Source: Planctomycetaceae bacterium UBA4655 (GTDB lineage: Bacteria > Planctomycetota > Planctomycetia > Pirellulales > UBA1268). Taken from it: 19,710 bases of DNA. Every line of letters starts with the position of its first letter. Position 1 is the stretch's first letter. The DNA is taken from assembly GCA_002405515.1 (NCBI GenBank), contig DHLZ01000070.1, positions 3,552 to 23,261 on the forward strand, written 5' to 3'. This document shows, piece after piece, positions 14,237-19,710 of the stretch. The notes beneath the pieces are model-generated. The model was not told where the DNA came from. It did not search any database and saw nothing but the letters and a program-made list of their open reading frames with translations. Both the position numbers and the translations under genes were made by a program.

Positions 14237-14539
14237 ATGAACACAAAGCGAATCGGCCCCGGCCGTTACGAGATCACGGGCACAACGACACTCGACGGCA
14301 AGCCCGCAAGCGTTCGGTACGCCATCTGGAAGCACGAAGAGATCAAGGGGTGCTGGCTGATTGAGACAGAGATCAACGGCCGCTCGACCGGATGCTACGG
14401 CGACCACGCCTTCAAGGCCACGGCAGTGCGGGTCGCCAAGCGGTGCGCGGAGCATGGGTATGAAACGATTCCGGGGCTTGGAATCTGCCTCGCGGCTCCG
14501 ATTAATGCCCCTGTTCCGGTTCGGTTCAGTATCGGCTGA
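14237..14539 (+). CDS. Small hypothetical protein
   Basis: The 100-residue frame starts 9 nt after AGGAG in the P5 leader. The sequence suggests a beta-rich N half (RIGPGRYEITGTTTLDGKPASVRYAIWK, CWLIETEING) and a helix (AFKATAVRVAKRCAEHGY). I do not recognise a family. It is the first gene of the P5 unit, followed 53 bp later by the next start. Confidence 0.65.
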   Translation: MNTKRIGPGRYEITGTTTLDGKPASVRYAIWKHEEIKGCWLIETEINGRSTGCYGDHAFKATAVRVAKRCAEHGYETIPGLGICLAAPINAPVPVRFSIG

Positions 14540-14592
14540 TTGGATTGCAATCTGGACACCATCAACACCCACAAGCACGGGAGCATCCCCCA

Positions 14593-14844
14593 ATGAAGAT
14601 CAGAACCCCCGCCCAGTCGCGAACGACCTACTACATCCGCTTCAAGAGCGGCAGCACTCAGGCTTGCGGCCTTCATGAACTCTCTGTCCTCCGCGACAAC
14701 TCGCGGCAGCGGATTCTGGAAGCTGCCCCGAAGGCAGCGAGGTACTGGTCGCTCGGCAACAGCAGCACGACCGTCTCGTACGTCGTCGAGAACTACTCTG
14801 GCGAAGAGATCGGTCGCGGAGTGGTTGATGTATCGAAGTCTTGA
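14593..14844 (+). CDS. Small hypothetical protein
   Basis: The 83-residue frame starts at an ATG preceded by GGGAG. Codon choice matches its neighbours and the gene order is regular. The sequence (TTYYIRFKSGSTQACGLHELSVL, TTVSYVVENYSGEEIGRGVVDV) looks like a small beta-sheet protein without a recognisable motif. The intercistronic motif TCTGGACACCAT occurs both before and after it. Confidence 0.62.
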   Translation: MKIRTPAQSRTTYYIRFKSGSTQACGLHELSVLRDNSRQRILEAAPKAARYWSLGNSSTTVSYVVENYSGEEIGRGVVDVSKS

Positions 14845-14882
14845 AGTCTGGACACCATACCCCAACCCCAAGGAGACCACCC

Positions 14883-15287
14883 ATGAAGGCCATTCTGATC
14901 GACGCAGTGGAGAAGACGGTTCGCGAAGTCGAGTACGACGGCAAGCTGCACACGCTCTACGGATACCTGCGGTGCAATCTCGTCGATGTCGTGAGCCTGC
15001 CTCACCTTGACACCGGCAAGGGAGACTCGCTGAACGACCTGTTCGTGGACGATGAGGGGCTGCTCACCGCAACGGACGACGATTCGCCGTTCATCGTGTT
15101 CCGGAACAACTGGACGTTCGCAGGGTCTGGCCTGATCGTCGGCCAGTGCGACGAGGACGGCAACACGACGGAGACGACGCTCACCGCTGACTTCGTTCGG
15201 CAGCACGTCGTCTTCGCGAGTCTCGGGCAGCTTCGGCAGATCGGCGCCGAGCCGCGACCGCAGACAACGTTTGTCTGGCTGGAGTAG
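14883..15287 (+). CDS. Phage-type hypothetical protein, weakly DUF3846-like
   Basis: The 134-residue protein starts after AAGGAGACC. It opens MKAILIDAVEKTVREVEYDG and continues with NDLFVDDEGLL, GSGLIVGQCDEDGNTTETTL and a C-terminal FVRQHVVF region. The VDDEG-L pattern with an opening strand recalls small phage and plasmid proteins of the DUF3846 type, whose function is not established; the match is weak and from memory. It is the third gene of the P5 unit. Confidence 0.68.
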   Translation: MKAILIDAVEKTVREVEYDGKLHTLYGYLRCNLVDVVSLPHLDTGKGDSLNDLFVDDEGLLTATDDDSPFIVFRNNWTFAGSGLIVGQCDEDGNTTETTLTADFVRQHVVFASLGQLRQIGAEPRPQTTFVWLE

Positions 15288-15312
15288 CACAGAAACACAA
15301 GGAGACATGACC

Positions 15313-15687
15313 ATGACCAAGACTTCCCACACGTTCACCGCCAGCGAGATCGACGGATGCCTGTACCGAGATGACGAGAGAATTCCTCTGCGTCTCAACT
15401 ACAGACAGCCACACCGAGACATCAAGACGGTCGCCGATCTCAAGGCGGCCCTGCGGTACGGTGAGTTCGCGTGGCCGGGTGGATACCAGATGTACTTCCT
15501 CACGAGCGACGGAGCGGCTCTCTCGTTCGCAACGGTGAGAGAGGAGTTCCGTCTCGTTGCCGACGCCGTGAAGCACGGCAACGGCAGCGGCTGGAGAGTG
15601 ATCGCAACCGACGTCAACTGGGAGGACGCCAACCTGACTGACGCACACACGGGCAAGAAAATTCCATCGGCCTACGGAGACGCTTGA
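15313..15687 (+). CDS. Phage-associated conserved hypothetical protein
   Basis: The 124-residue protein has a compact block YGEFAWPGGYQMYFLTSDG followed by LSFATVREEFRLVADAV and WRVIATDVNWEDANLTDAHT. Proteins with an AWPGGY...SDG...LSF pattern and a C-terminal NWED/HTG block recur in tailed phages and related elements, without known activity. The ATG at 15313 is 8 nt after AAGGAG, while the in-frame ATG at 15307 is too close to it. Its stop TGA (15685-15687) is part of the -35 box of P6. Confidence 0.72.
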   Translation: MTKTSHTFTASEIDGCLYRDDERIPLRLNYRQPHRDIKTVADLKAALRYGEFAWPGGYQMYFLTSDGAALSFATVREEFRLVADAVKHGNGSGWRVIATDVNWEDANLTDAHTGKKIPSAYGDA

Positions 15688-15712
15688 CTATCTCTTCGAC
15701 ATCGCATACAGT
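15684..15712 (+). promoter_or_regulatory. Operator promoter P6
   Basis: TTGACT (15684-15689) and TACAGT (15707-15712) are 17 bp apart with the half-degenerate palindrome TCGACATCGC at 15696-15705, in the standard register. The -35 contains the stop codon of the preceding gene. It starts the block of genes from 15750. Confidence 0.75.
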
Positions 15713-15749
15713 TCCGCAGTTCGGTTTTCATCACAAGGAGAAATCAGCA

Positions 15750-16064
15750 ATGGCACTCGGCAAGACTCTTTCACAACTCGCAACGGAGGCCCTGCAAGTG
15801 CAGGACGCCTGCAACCTGCTGGGAGTGTCGAGCAGTTTCGCAACGGCTGTCCGTGACCTGCGTGACGCACTGCAAGCCTCTGGCCTGCCGTGTGACACCG
15901 GCAGCGTTCGTCGGCACCCGATCTGCAAGCTGTGGGCATCGAAGATCGAGAGCCTTGTGGGAGGCCTTGACGACTTCGCGGCAGCTTACTCTGCTGTCTG
16001 CGATTTGTCTGGACACGGTAACGGCCAAGGAGAGGAGGTTGTCCATGCAGACATTCTTGCCTAG
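15750..16064 (+). CDS. Small helical hypothetical protein
   Basis: The 104-residue protein starts after AAGGAG in the P6 leader. It is predicted mainly helical (LSQLATEALQVQDACNLLGVSSSFATAVRDLRDALQASG), with a short basic segment SVRRHPICKLWASKI. It may bind nucleic acid but no motif proves it. The last 20 bases overlap the start of the DNA glycosylase gene, so the two are coupled. Confidence 0.65.
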   Translation: MALGKTLSQLATEALQVQDACNLLGVSSSFATAVRDLRDALQASGLPCDTGSVRRHPICKLWASKIESLVGGLDDFAAAYSAVCDLSGHGNGQGEEVVHADILA

Positions 16065-16500
16065 TCGCAGTTTCGCGGAGTCGGCCGTCTATCTCGACGA
16101 CAAACGTCTCGGGAAGCAGCGTGTCGAGGCGAAGCAAATCCTGCTGGCTCTCGGAGTTCCGGTCGGCGACAACCCGCCGAATCCAAATTCGTCTTGGCGG
16201 AACCACCCGGCGGTGAAGATGTGGCGAGGACACGAGATCGCTCTCGTCAGCTACGCGATGGAAGTCTGCTGCGAGTGGAGGCGGCGAGGGTTCAAGGACA
16301 ACTTGTTCTGGGAGTTCTGGGACGCTCGCGATCATCTCCACGCCATCAACGCCGACGACTCGGAGCCGTCGTGGCTGGGCGATCAGTCTGTCCACTCGTC
16401 TCACCGGAGCAACCTGCTCCGCAAGAACTCTGATCATTACGGTCGGTTCGGATGGGCCGAGCCGAATGATCTGGAATACCACTGGCCAGTGAGGGCTTGA
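16045..16500 (+). CDS. Pyrimidine-dimer DNA glycosylase / endonuclease V-like protein
   Basis: The 151-residue protein begins MQTFLPSRSFAESAVYLDDKRLGKQRVEAKQIL and continues with NHPAVKMWRGHEIALVSYAMEVCCEWRRRGF, the pattern of the pyrimidine-dimer glycosylase family (Pyr_excise, T4 endonuclease V relatives). These enzymes cut the glycosidic bond at UV-induced cyclobutane dimers and nick the resulting abasic site. In T4 endonuclease V the catalytic group is the alpha-amino group of Thr2. Here residue 2 is Gln, as I recall for the bacterial branch of the family, so the catalytic detail may differ. The ribosome-binding site AAGGAGAGGAGG lies 7-18 nt upstream, inside the previous gene. Confidence 0.85.
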   Translation: MQTFLPSRSFAESAVYLDDKRLGKQRVEAKQILLALGVPVGDNPPNPNSSWRNHPAVKMWRGHEIALVSYAMEVCCEWRRRGFKDNLFWEFWDARDHLHAINADDSEPSWLGDQSVHSSHRSNLLRKNSDHYGRFGWAEPNDLEYHWPVRA

Positions 16501-16502
16501 GC

Positions 16503-16934
16503 ATGAAAGCAACAAGAGAGCCGCTGTTTCTGACGAGAGGCGAGGCGTGGATTCTTGCCACGGCAATCTGTCTGTCGTCGAGCTTCGGCGTGGCTGAGGA
16601 GTTCGGAGTTCAGTCGATCGTCCGGGCCGCGAAGGTCCTGCGTCGGCTATGCAGGGCGTTCGGGTTCGGAGAGGTCTCGATCTCGGAAGAGTCTGTGTCG
16701 GCTGTCGCACTACGAAGAGGCGAAGACTCGCAGGACGTCAGGCCCCTGACTCCAGCGTTCTTCACCAGAGGGGACGCAGATGTCCTGGCGTGTCTCATCT
16801 TCGCGACGGTGTGCTGCACGGGCGGCCCTCCTCCGGAGAGTCCGCAACTCGCAGACCTGAAGTCGGTGATCAAGAAAATCGAGGATGTGTTCAGTGTTGG
16901 CATTAATTCCCAAGACCTAGAACTGGAGGGCTGA
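16503..16934 (+). CDS. Hypothetical protein with an internal duplication
   Basis: The 143-residue protein appears to consist of two related halves. PLFLTRGEAWILATAICLSSS (residues about 7-27) matches PAFFTRGDADVLACLIFATVC (about 83-103), each followed by a helix with a basic cluster ending before a Phe (VLRRLCRAFGF against VIKKIEDVFSV). The family is not recognised. The start is the ATG 2 bp after the glycosylase stop, with GAGGG before it, so it is probably translated from the same message. Confidence 0.68.
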   Translation: MKATREPLFLTRGEAWILATAICLSSSFGVAEEFGVQSIVRAAKVLRRLCRAFGFGEVSISEESVSAVALRRGEDSQDVRPLTPAFFTRGDADVLACLIFATVCCTGGPPPESPQLADLKSVIKKIEDVFSVGINSQDLELEG

Positions 16935-16937
16935 AGC

Positions 16938-17174
16938 ATGAGTCTTGCCGAGCGACTCAGGGACAGAGAAGTGTTGGTCTCGGAGGCCTGCACAATCGAA
17001 CTTCGCAGCAACCGAGGAGATCACGAGTTCCTGTTTCTCCAGGCCCACGAAGCAACCAACCGCAGCCTCGTCGAGAGGCTCGTTCGGAACTGGGGAGATG
17101 GGTTCTCGGCGGCGTCGGTGTGGTATCAGGTCGAGGGGCGCGAACCGGAAAGCCTCGACATCGTGAGTCGTTAG
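16938..17174 (+). CDS. Small hypothetical protein
   Basis: The 78-residue frame starts 3 bp after the preceding stop, with GAGGG in front. The sequence has a helix-strand start (LAERLRDREVLVSEACTIELRSN) and a helical middle (HEATNRSLVERLVRNW). Nothing identifies a family. Tight packing and codon use support a real gene. An alternative frame in the same region is less consistent with the ribosome-binding site. Confidence 0.6.
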   Translation: MSLAERLRDREVLVSEACTIELRSNRGDHEFLFLQAHEATNRSLVERLVRNWGDGFSAASVWYQVEGREPESLDIVSR

Positions 17175-17207
17175 TGTTTTTTCACAACTCAGAGAAAGGA
17201 ATCTGCA

Positions 17208-17798
17208 ATGAGCAGCGCAATCACGGTGACAGTAATCAAGGAGTTCACGTTCGACTGCCTTGACCATGACGGGCAGGGCGTGTCGAAGGAGATCGCCAAG
17301 CTAGAGAAGGATGGGTTTCGGGTCCTCACGCCCAGTTCCCTCTCTCAGCTTCGGCCTGTTCGAGAGGTTGTTCCGCAGCAGAACGGAGCGGCGAAACTCG
17401 TGACGGAGATCATCGAGCGGACAGGATGCAGCAGGTCATCTCTCGCTGCCGCCGTCGGTGTCCACTACGCCACGATTCTCCGGTGGCAGGAAGGGGTCGC
17501 CAATGCGAGGAAGAAGAAGCTCGGCAGGCTCCACGAGGCCCACAAGCTCGCCACGGAGTCTCCTGCCACGTTCGTGCGAACGGCGAGGGCTGCGTTGGCA
17601 GCGAAGAAGGAGACTGAGCCTGATCCGGTTCCGGCCCCGGTGGAGCAGCAGAAGAATTGCTGGTCTCGACTCAACGACTCCCGCAAGCTGGAGATCGCGG
17701 TCGCCTACGAAGACGGCGCCACGAGGGCGGAACTGGCCGCGAAGTACGGACTCACGACACGTCGGATCAATGAAGTGATCCGGGAGGTGTCGCAATGA
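17208..17798 (+). CDS. Two-HTH putative DNA-binding regulator
   Basis: The 196-residue protein has three parts. Residues 1-55 form a small domain. An XRE-like HTH at about 62-105 reads LVTEIIERTGCSRSSLAAAVGVHYATILRWQEG, with a basic extension after it. After a Pro/Glu linker, a second HTH at about 150-195 reads KLEIAVAYEDGATRAELAAKYGLTTRRINEVIREV, in the style of homeodomain-like or resolvase-type HTHs. It should bind DNA at two places or as a bridging dimer. The start follows AAAGGAA. The next gene overlaps its stop. It is one of three candidates in the window for the protein that reads the GCGACATCGC operators. Confidence 0.8.
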   Translation: MSSAITVTVIKEFTFDCLDHDGQGVSKEIAKLEKDGFRVLTPSSLSQLRPVREVVPQQNGAAKLVTEIIERTGCSRSSLAAAVGVHYATILRWQEGVANARKKKLGRLHEAHKLATESPATFVRTARAALAAKKETEPDPVPAPVEQQKNCWSRLNDSRKLEIAVAYEDGATRAELAAKYGLTTRRINEVIREVSQ

Positions 17799-18022
17799 GC
17801 CAAGACTCAAGTCTCTATCAAGACTGGTGCAGGAGCCTTGTGTTCTCCATCCGCCACGGAGGGCGATGGGGAATACCACGGTCCGGTCTGGTGTTCGAGA
17901 TCGATCACGACAACCGAAGACTCGTGCTGGTTCACGGTGACCCAGAGTCCGAGGACTTCAAGGAGACCCGCAGACAGTTCGCGGGCATCGCATGGGAGGT
18001 CACGCAAAATGAGATTGCCTGA
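17795..18022 (+). CDS. Small hypothetical protein
   Basis: The 75-residue frame begins in an ATGA overlap with the stop of the two-HTH regulator and has GGGAGG 7 nt upstream, so translational coupling supports it. The sequence (SLVFSIRHGGRWGIPRSGLVFEIDHDNRRLVLVHGDPESEDF) looks beta-rich with a C-terminal helix. No family is recognised. It may form a functional pair with the regulator before it. Confidence 0.65.
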   Translation: MSQDSSLYQDWCRSLVFSIRHGGRWGIPRSGLVFEIDHDNRRLVLVHGDPESEDFKETRRQFAGIAWEVTQNEIA

Positions 18023-18043
18023 CTACGCGACATCGGTGATGAT
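18015..18043 (+). promoter_or_regulatory. Degenerate operator promoter P8
   Basis: TTGCCT (18015-18020), a 17-bp spacer and GATGAT (18038-18043) enclose GCGACATCGG at 18027-18036, a 9-of-10 match to the operator in exactly the register of P1-P7. Both promoter boxes are poor. It lies across the 3' end of the 75-residue gene and about 87 bp before the HTH gene at 18130. A second half site, GTCGCGT (18053-18059), is the inverted repeat of ACGCGAC (18025-18031). Confidence 0.5.
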
Positions 18044-18129
18044 TGTTGGTACGTCGCGTCATCGGCAGACCTGCCGAGCCTCCGGTGACGGTGCAGAAAC
18101 AGTGTCTCGGCGACACCCGCGAGAGTTTC

Positions 18130-18444
18130 ATGCCAGCAGCAACAAAGAAGAAGAAAGACAAAGACACGGCAGGCTTGTTCATGGCGCCGACTGGAGTTCA
18201 GGCCATCCTCACTCACGAGGTGGCGAGGTATCTCGGGATGAGTTCTGGCAGCGTACGGACAATCGCACTGCAAGGCAGGCTTCCGAGCTACAAGATGGGG
18301 CCATTGTCGCATCACCCGGTCGCGTTCCACTGGCCAGACGTCGTCGCCTACAAGAAAGAGATGGCGAGGCGTCTCGAAGAGCAGCGTTACATGGGAGTTC
18401 CGCCGAGCGGATTCAAGCGGGACACGCCGCCGTCCGAGCGTTGA
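18130..18444 (+). CDS. HTH DNA-binding protein, MerR/excisionase-like
   Basis: The 104-residue protein starts at an ATG following a GAGAG and has a lysine-rich N terminus (ATKKKKDKD). It continues with LTHEVARYLGMSSGSVRTIALQGRLPSYKMGPL and HWPDVVAYKKEMARRLEEQR, which is the excisionase/MerR-type winged HTH with a following W-containing strand and helix. It binds DNA by family analogy. It lies behind the degenerate operator promoter, so autoregulation at a weak promoter is a reasonable idea. An excisionase role is the alternative. A longer in-frame start at 18043 would add 29 residues without a ribosome-binding site. Confidence 0.72.
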   Translation: MPAATKKKKDKDTAGLFMAPTGVQAILTHEVARYLGMSSGSVRTIALQGRLPSYKMGPLSHHPVAFHWPDVVAYKKEMARRLEEQRYMGVPPSGFKRDTPPSER

Positions 18445-18480
18445 TTTTTTCCTGATGACACACAATCCGGATCGCGGTGC

Positions 18481-18509
18481 TTGACACCATCGACGACGTC
18501 GTATATAGT
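18481..18509 (+). promoter_or_regulatory. Operator promoter P7
   Basis: TTGACA (18481-18486) and TATAGT (18504-18509), 17-bp spacer, with the perfect palindrome ACGACGTCGT at 18493-18502 in the standard register. It drives the genes from 18555 to beyond the right edge. Confidence 0.83.
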
Positions 18510-18554
18510 TCAGCATCGGTTGAGAACGACACACAAAGAAACGGAGAGGACGCG

Positions 18555-19019
18555 ATGAGCAACGAAAGCAACGAAGATGTTATCAGTCAGTTGCGGGAGA
18601 ACGCGGCGATCGTAGAGCGGAACGAGTTCCTGCGTTCGCTTCGGTCGCAGCTTGAGAAGAGGGGCAGTCTCACGGAGAGACAGATCGCTGCCGCCGGGAG
18701 ATTTCTCTCAGCGGCACAGACGCCCCTGCCTCCAGCGCCGGTGGGCCGTGTCGAATTCCGTGGCACGGTGCTGTCGGTGAAGTTCAAGGAGAGCGGATAT
18801 CGGCAGATTCCGGGAAGCTGGAAGGCCACGATCCAGTCCGAGGAGGGCTGGAAGGCATGGCTGACGGTCCCCAAGAACCTGCAAGAGTCGGTGCCAGACG
18901 TTCAGGAACTCGTGGGGCGGAAGGTCACGCTCGAAGCCACTCTCAGTCGCAGTGATCGAGACCCGTCTTTCGCGTTCGGCAAGAAGCCGACCCGCGCGAG
19001 ACTCTGCAAGCAGGAATAG
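18555..19019 (+). CDS. OB-fold-like hypothetical protein
   Basis: The 154-residue protein has a helical N half (ENAAIVERNEFLRSLRSQLEKRGSLTERQIAAAGRFLSAA). A C-terminal beta region follows (VEFRGTVLSVKFKES, WKATIQSEEGWKAWLTVP, VGRKVTLEATLSRSDRDPSFAFGKKPTRARL) whose strand order resembles an OB-fold. Similar arrangements occur in phage proteins that bind nucleic acid, but this is a structural guess. The start follows GGAGAGGA in the P7 leader. Its TAG stop is part of the TAGTACGGACA motif. Confidence 0.72.
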   Translation: MSNESNEDVISQLRENAAIVERNEFLRSLRSQLEKRGSLTERQIAAAGRFLSAAQTPLPPAPVGRVEFRGTVLSVKFKESGYRQIPGSWKATIQSEEGWKAWLTVPKNLQESVPDVQELVGRKVTLEATLSRSDRDPSFAFGKKPTRARLCKQE

Positions 19020-19047
19020 TACGGACATCACCACACCGGAGGGACCC

Positions 19048-19386
19048 ATGAGGATCAAGAGAACCAACACCGACACCACAACCTCGATATCGATCGAGGC
19101 TGACGTGCGGAGATACCAGACGCTGGCGTTCGCAACGGCTCACCGAGCCCTGTTCGCCTTCGGCTGGTCGGAACAGCAGGTTGTGGCGGCCAACGACACG
19201 CTCGTCGAGAGGCTCGCACTCTCGGACGAGGACATCGCAAAGGTCGTCGCAGAAAACGCAGCGAAGGTCGCGAAAGTCGGAGGAGATGACGAGGTCATCG
19301 AGGTGTTCGTGGAATCATGGTTCGCATGGCACGGAGTGTCCGTCGCCACGAAGCTGGCCCGAAAGCGTATCGCGGAGGTCAACTGA
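19048..19386 (+). CDS. Small hypothetical protein
   Basis: The 112-residue frame starts 5 nt after GGAGGG. After a polar N terminus rich in Thr, it is mostly helical (YQTLAFATAHRALFAFGWSEQQVVAANDTLVERLAL, DIAKVVAENAAKVAKVGGDDEVIEVFVESWFAWHG). No family is recognised. It is the second gene of the P7 unit and the next start follows after 1 bp. Confidence 0.65.
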   Translation: MRIKRTNTDTTTSISIEADVRRYQTLAFATAHRALFAFGWSEQQVVAANDTLVERLALSDEDIAKVVAENAAKVAKVGGDDEVIEVFVESWFAWHGVSVATKLARKRIAEVN

Positions 19387-19387
19387 C

Positions 19388-19710
19388 ATGAGCAAGTCTA
19401 CGCACAAGTACTACGGTCTGGACGTCTATGAGGCCGACGGTGGTCGCGAGTACGCCGTAGGCACCGACAAGCAGGCCGACGAGGCCGCGAGGGTGTACAT
19501 CCGAGAGACTCTCTGGGCATTCAAGACGAGCTTCCTTGCGAGGTTCGTTCCCGATGGTGTCGGAGAGGACATCCTGAGCATCGTTCAGGAGAGATGCGAG
19601 TCCTCGAACGAGGCCATCGCGAGGCTCGTCGGCGACAAGCTCGGCGACCTGATCGACGAGGCCATTCAGTCGGACGGTCGAGGGCATCTCCTGTCTCCGT
19701 ACGACGGCAA
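19388..19710 (+). CDS. Hypothetical protein, cut by the right edge
   Basis: The frame opens with an ATG 1 bp after the previous stop and stays open for 107 codons to the window edge. It begins MSKSTHKYYGLDVYEADGGREYAVG and then becomes helical and acidic (QADEAARVYIRETLWAFKTSFLARF, SIVQERCESSNEAIARLVGDKLGDLIDEAI). The C terminus is missing, so length and family cannot be judged. Its ribosome-binding site would lie at the end of the preceding gene. Confidence 0.7.
   Translation, partial: MSKSTHKYYGLDVYEADGGREYAVGTDKQADEAARVYIRETLWAFKTSFLARFVPDGVGEDILSIVQERCESSNEAIARLVGDKLGDLIDEAIQSDGRGHLLSPYDG

Noticed and set aside
15688..16710. Minus-strand open frame of 340 codons opposite the genes from P6 onward
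   Set aside because: It covers a promoter and three plus-strand genes, including the recognised glycosylase, and has no ribosome-binding site.
17155..17164. TCGACATCGT, similar to the operator palindrome, before the two-HTH gene
   Set aside because: It is inside a coding end, and neither a -35 nor a -10 lies at the fixed distances found in the other copies.
18009..18455. Frame from an ATG at 18009 overlapping the 75-residue gene and the HTH gene
   Set aside because: It runs across the degenerate promoter and in the wrong frame through a recognisable HTH domain, and its product is Arg/Ser/His-rich.
6154..19710. CRISPR array, toxin-antitoxin pair, restriction-modification or other known defence module
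   Set aside because: No regularly spaced repeats were seen, and none of the small genes shows recognisable toxin, methylase, nuclease or defence motifs apart from the dimer glycosylase.

Overview
The window is high-GC bacterial DNA with two parts. Positions 1 to about 6113 look like ordinary chromosome, most likely of a planctomycete (Pirellulales-like). I infer this from the style of the IspG protein and from a 570-residue membrane-anchored protein with a proline-rich linker and toroid repeats. No rRNA or other phylogenetic marker is present, so the assignment is tentative.

Chromosomal part. An operon on the minus strand runs ispG, rimO, pgsA and then a gene leaving the window at its left edge. 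Its members make isoprenoid precursor, modify ribosomal protein S12 and make phosphatidylglycerol phosphate. trmL (tRNA wobble 2'-O-methylation) diverges from it. A 29-bp perfect inverted repeat follows, then the toroid-repeat gene, then an initiator tRNA-fMet gene at 6040-6113.

Accessory part. From just after the tRNA to the right edge there are about 24 small, tightly packed, mostly unrecognised genes. They have phage or integrative-element character: a DUF3310-type protein, HTH proteins, a T4 endonuclease V-like pyrimidine-dimer glycosylase, an OB-fold-like protein and several small phage-type hypotheticals. tRNA genes are common integration sites, so the tRNA is a candidate left boundary. 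No integrase, structural gene or second attachment site lies in the window, so prophage, satellite and integrative element cannot be told apart.

Two things stand out. (1) A TROVE/vWA protein (Ro60/Rsr orthologue, 7537-8850) is preceded, 17 nt upstream and on the same strand, by a structured RNA (7427-7519). Its two ends pair in a perfect 12-bp stem followed by a U-rich tract, which is the architecture and location expected of a Y RNA. (2) A family of near-identical promoters is spread over both strands from 10573 to 18509. Each has a TTGAC(A/T/C) -35, exactly 17 bp of spacer and a TATACT-like -10. A 10-bp palindrome, GCGACATCGC or a close variant, always sits 6 bp after the -35 and 1 bp before the -10. 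There are seven good copies and one degenerate copy upstream of an HTH gene. This looks like an element-wide regulon under one repressor.

Layout of the accessory part. Genes at 6154-8850 are on the plus strand and end with the Ro60 gene. Five genes at 8841-11384 are on the minus strand and served by three operator promoters. In the centre, 11518-11816 holds a promoter without the operator, a 69-residue gene and a strong terminator. From 11847 onward all genes are on the plus strand, starting with a MoxR/CobS-like AAA+ ATPase and then blocks starting at further operator promoters. Two paralogous proteins (9672-10541 and 13311-14162) lie on either side of the divergent centre, the second directly behind the ATPase.
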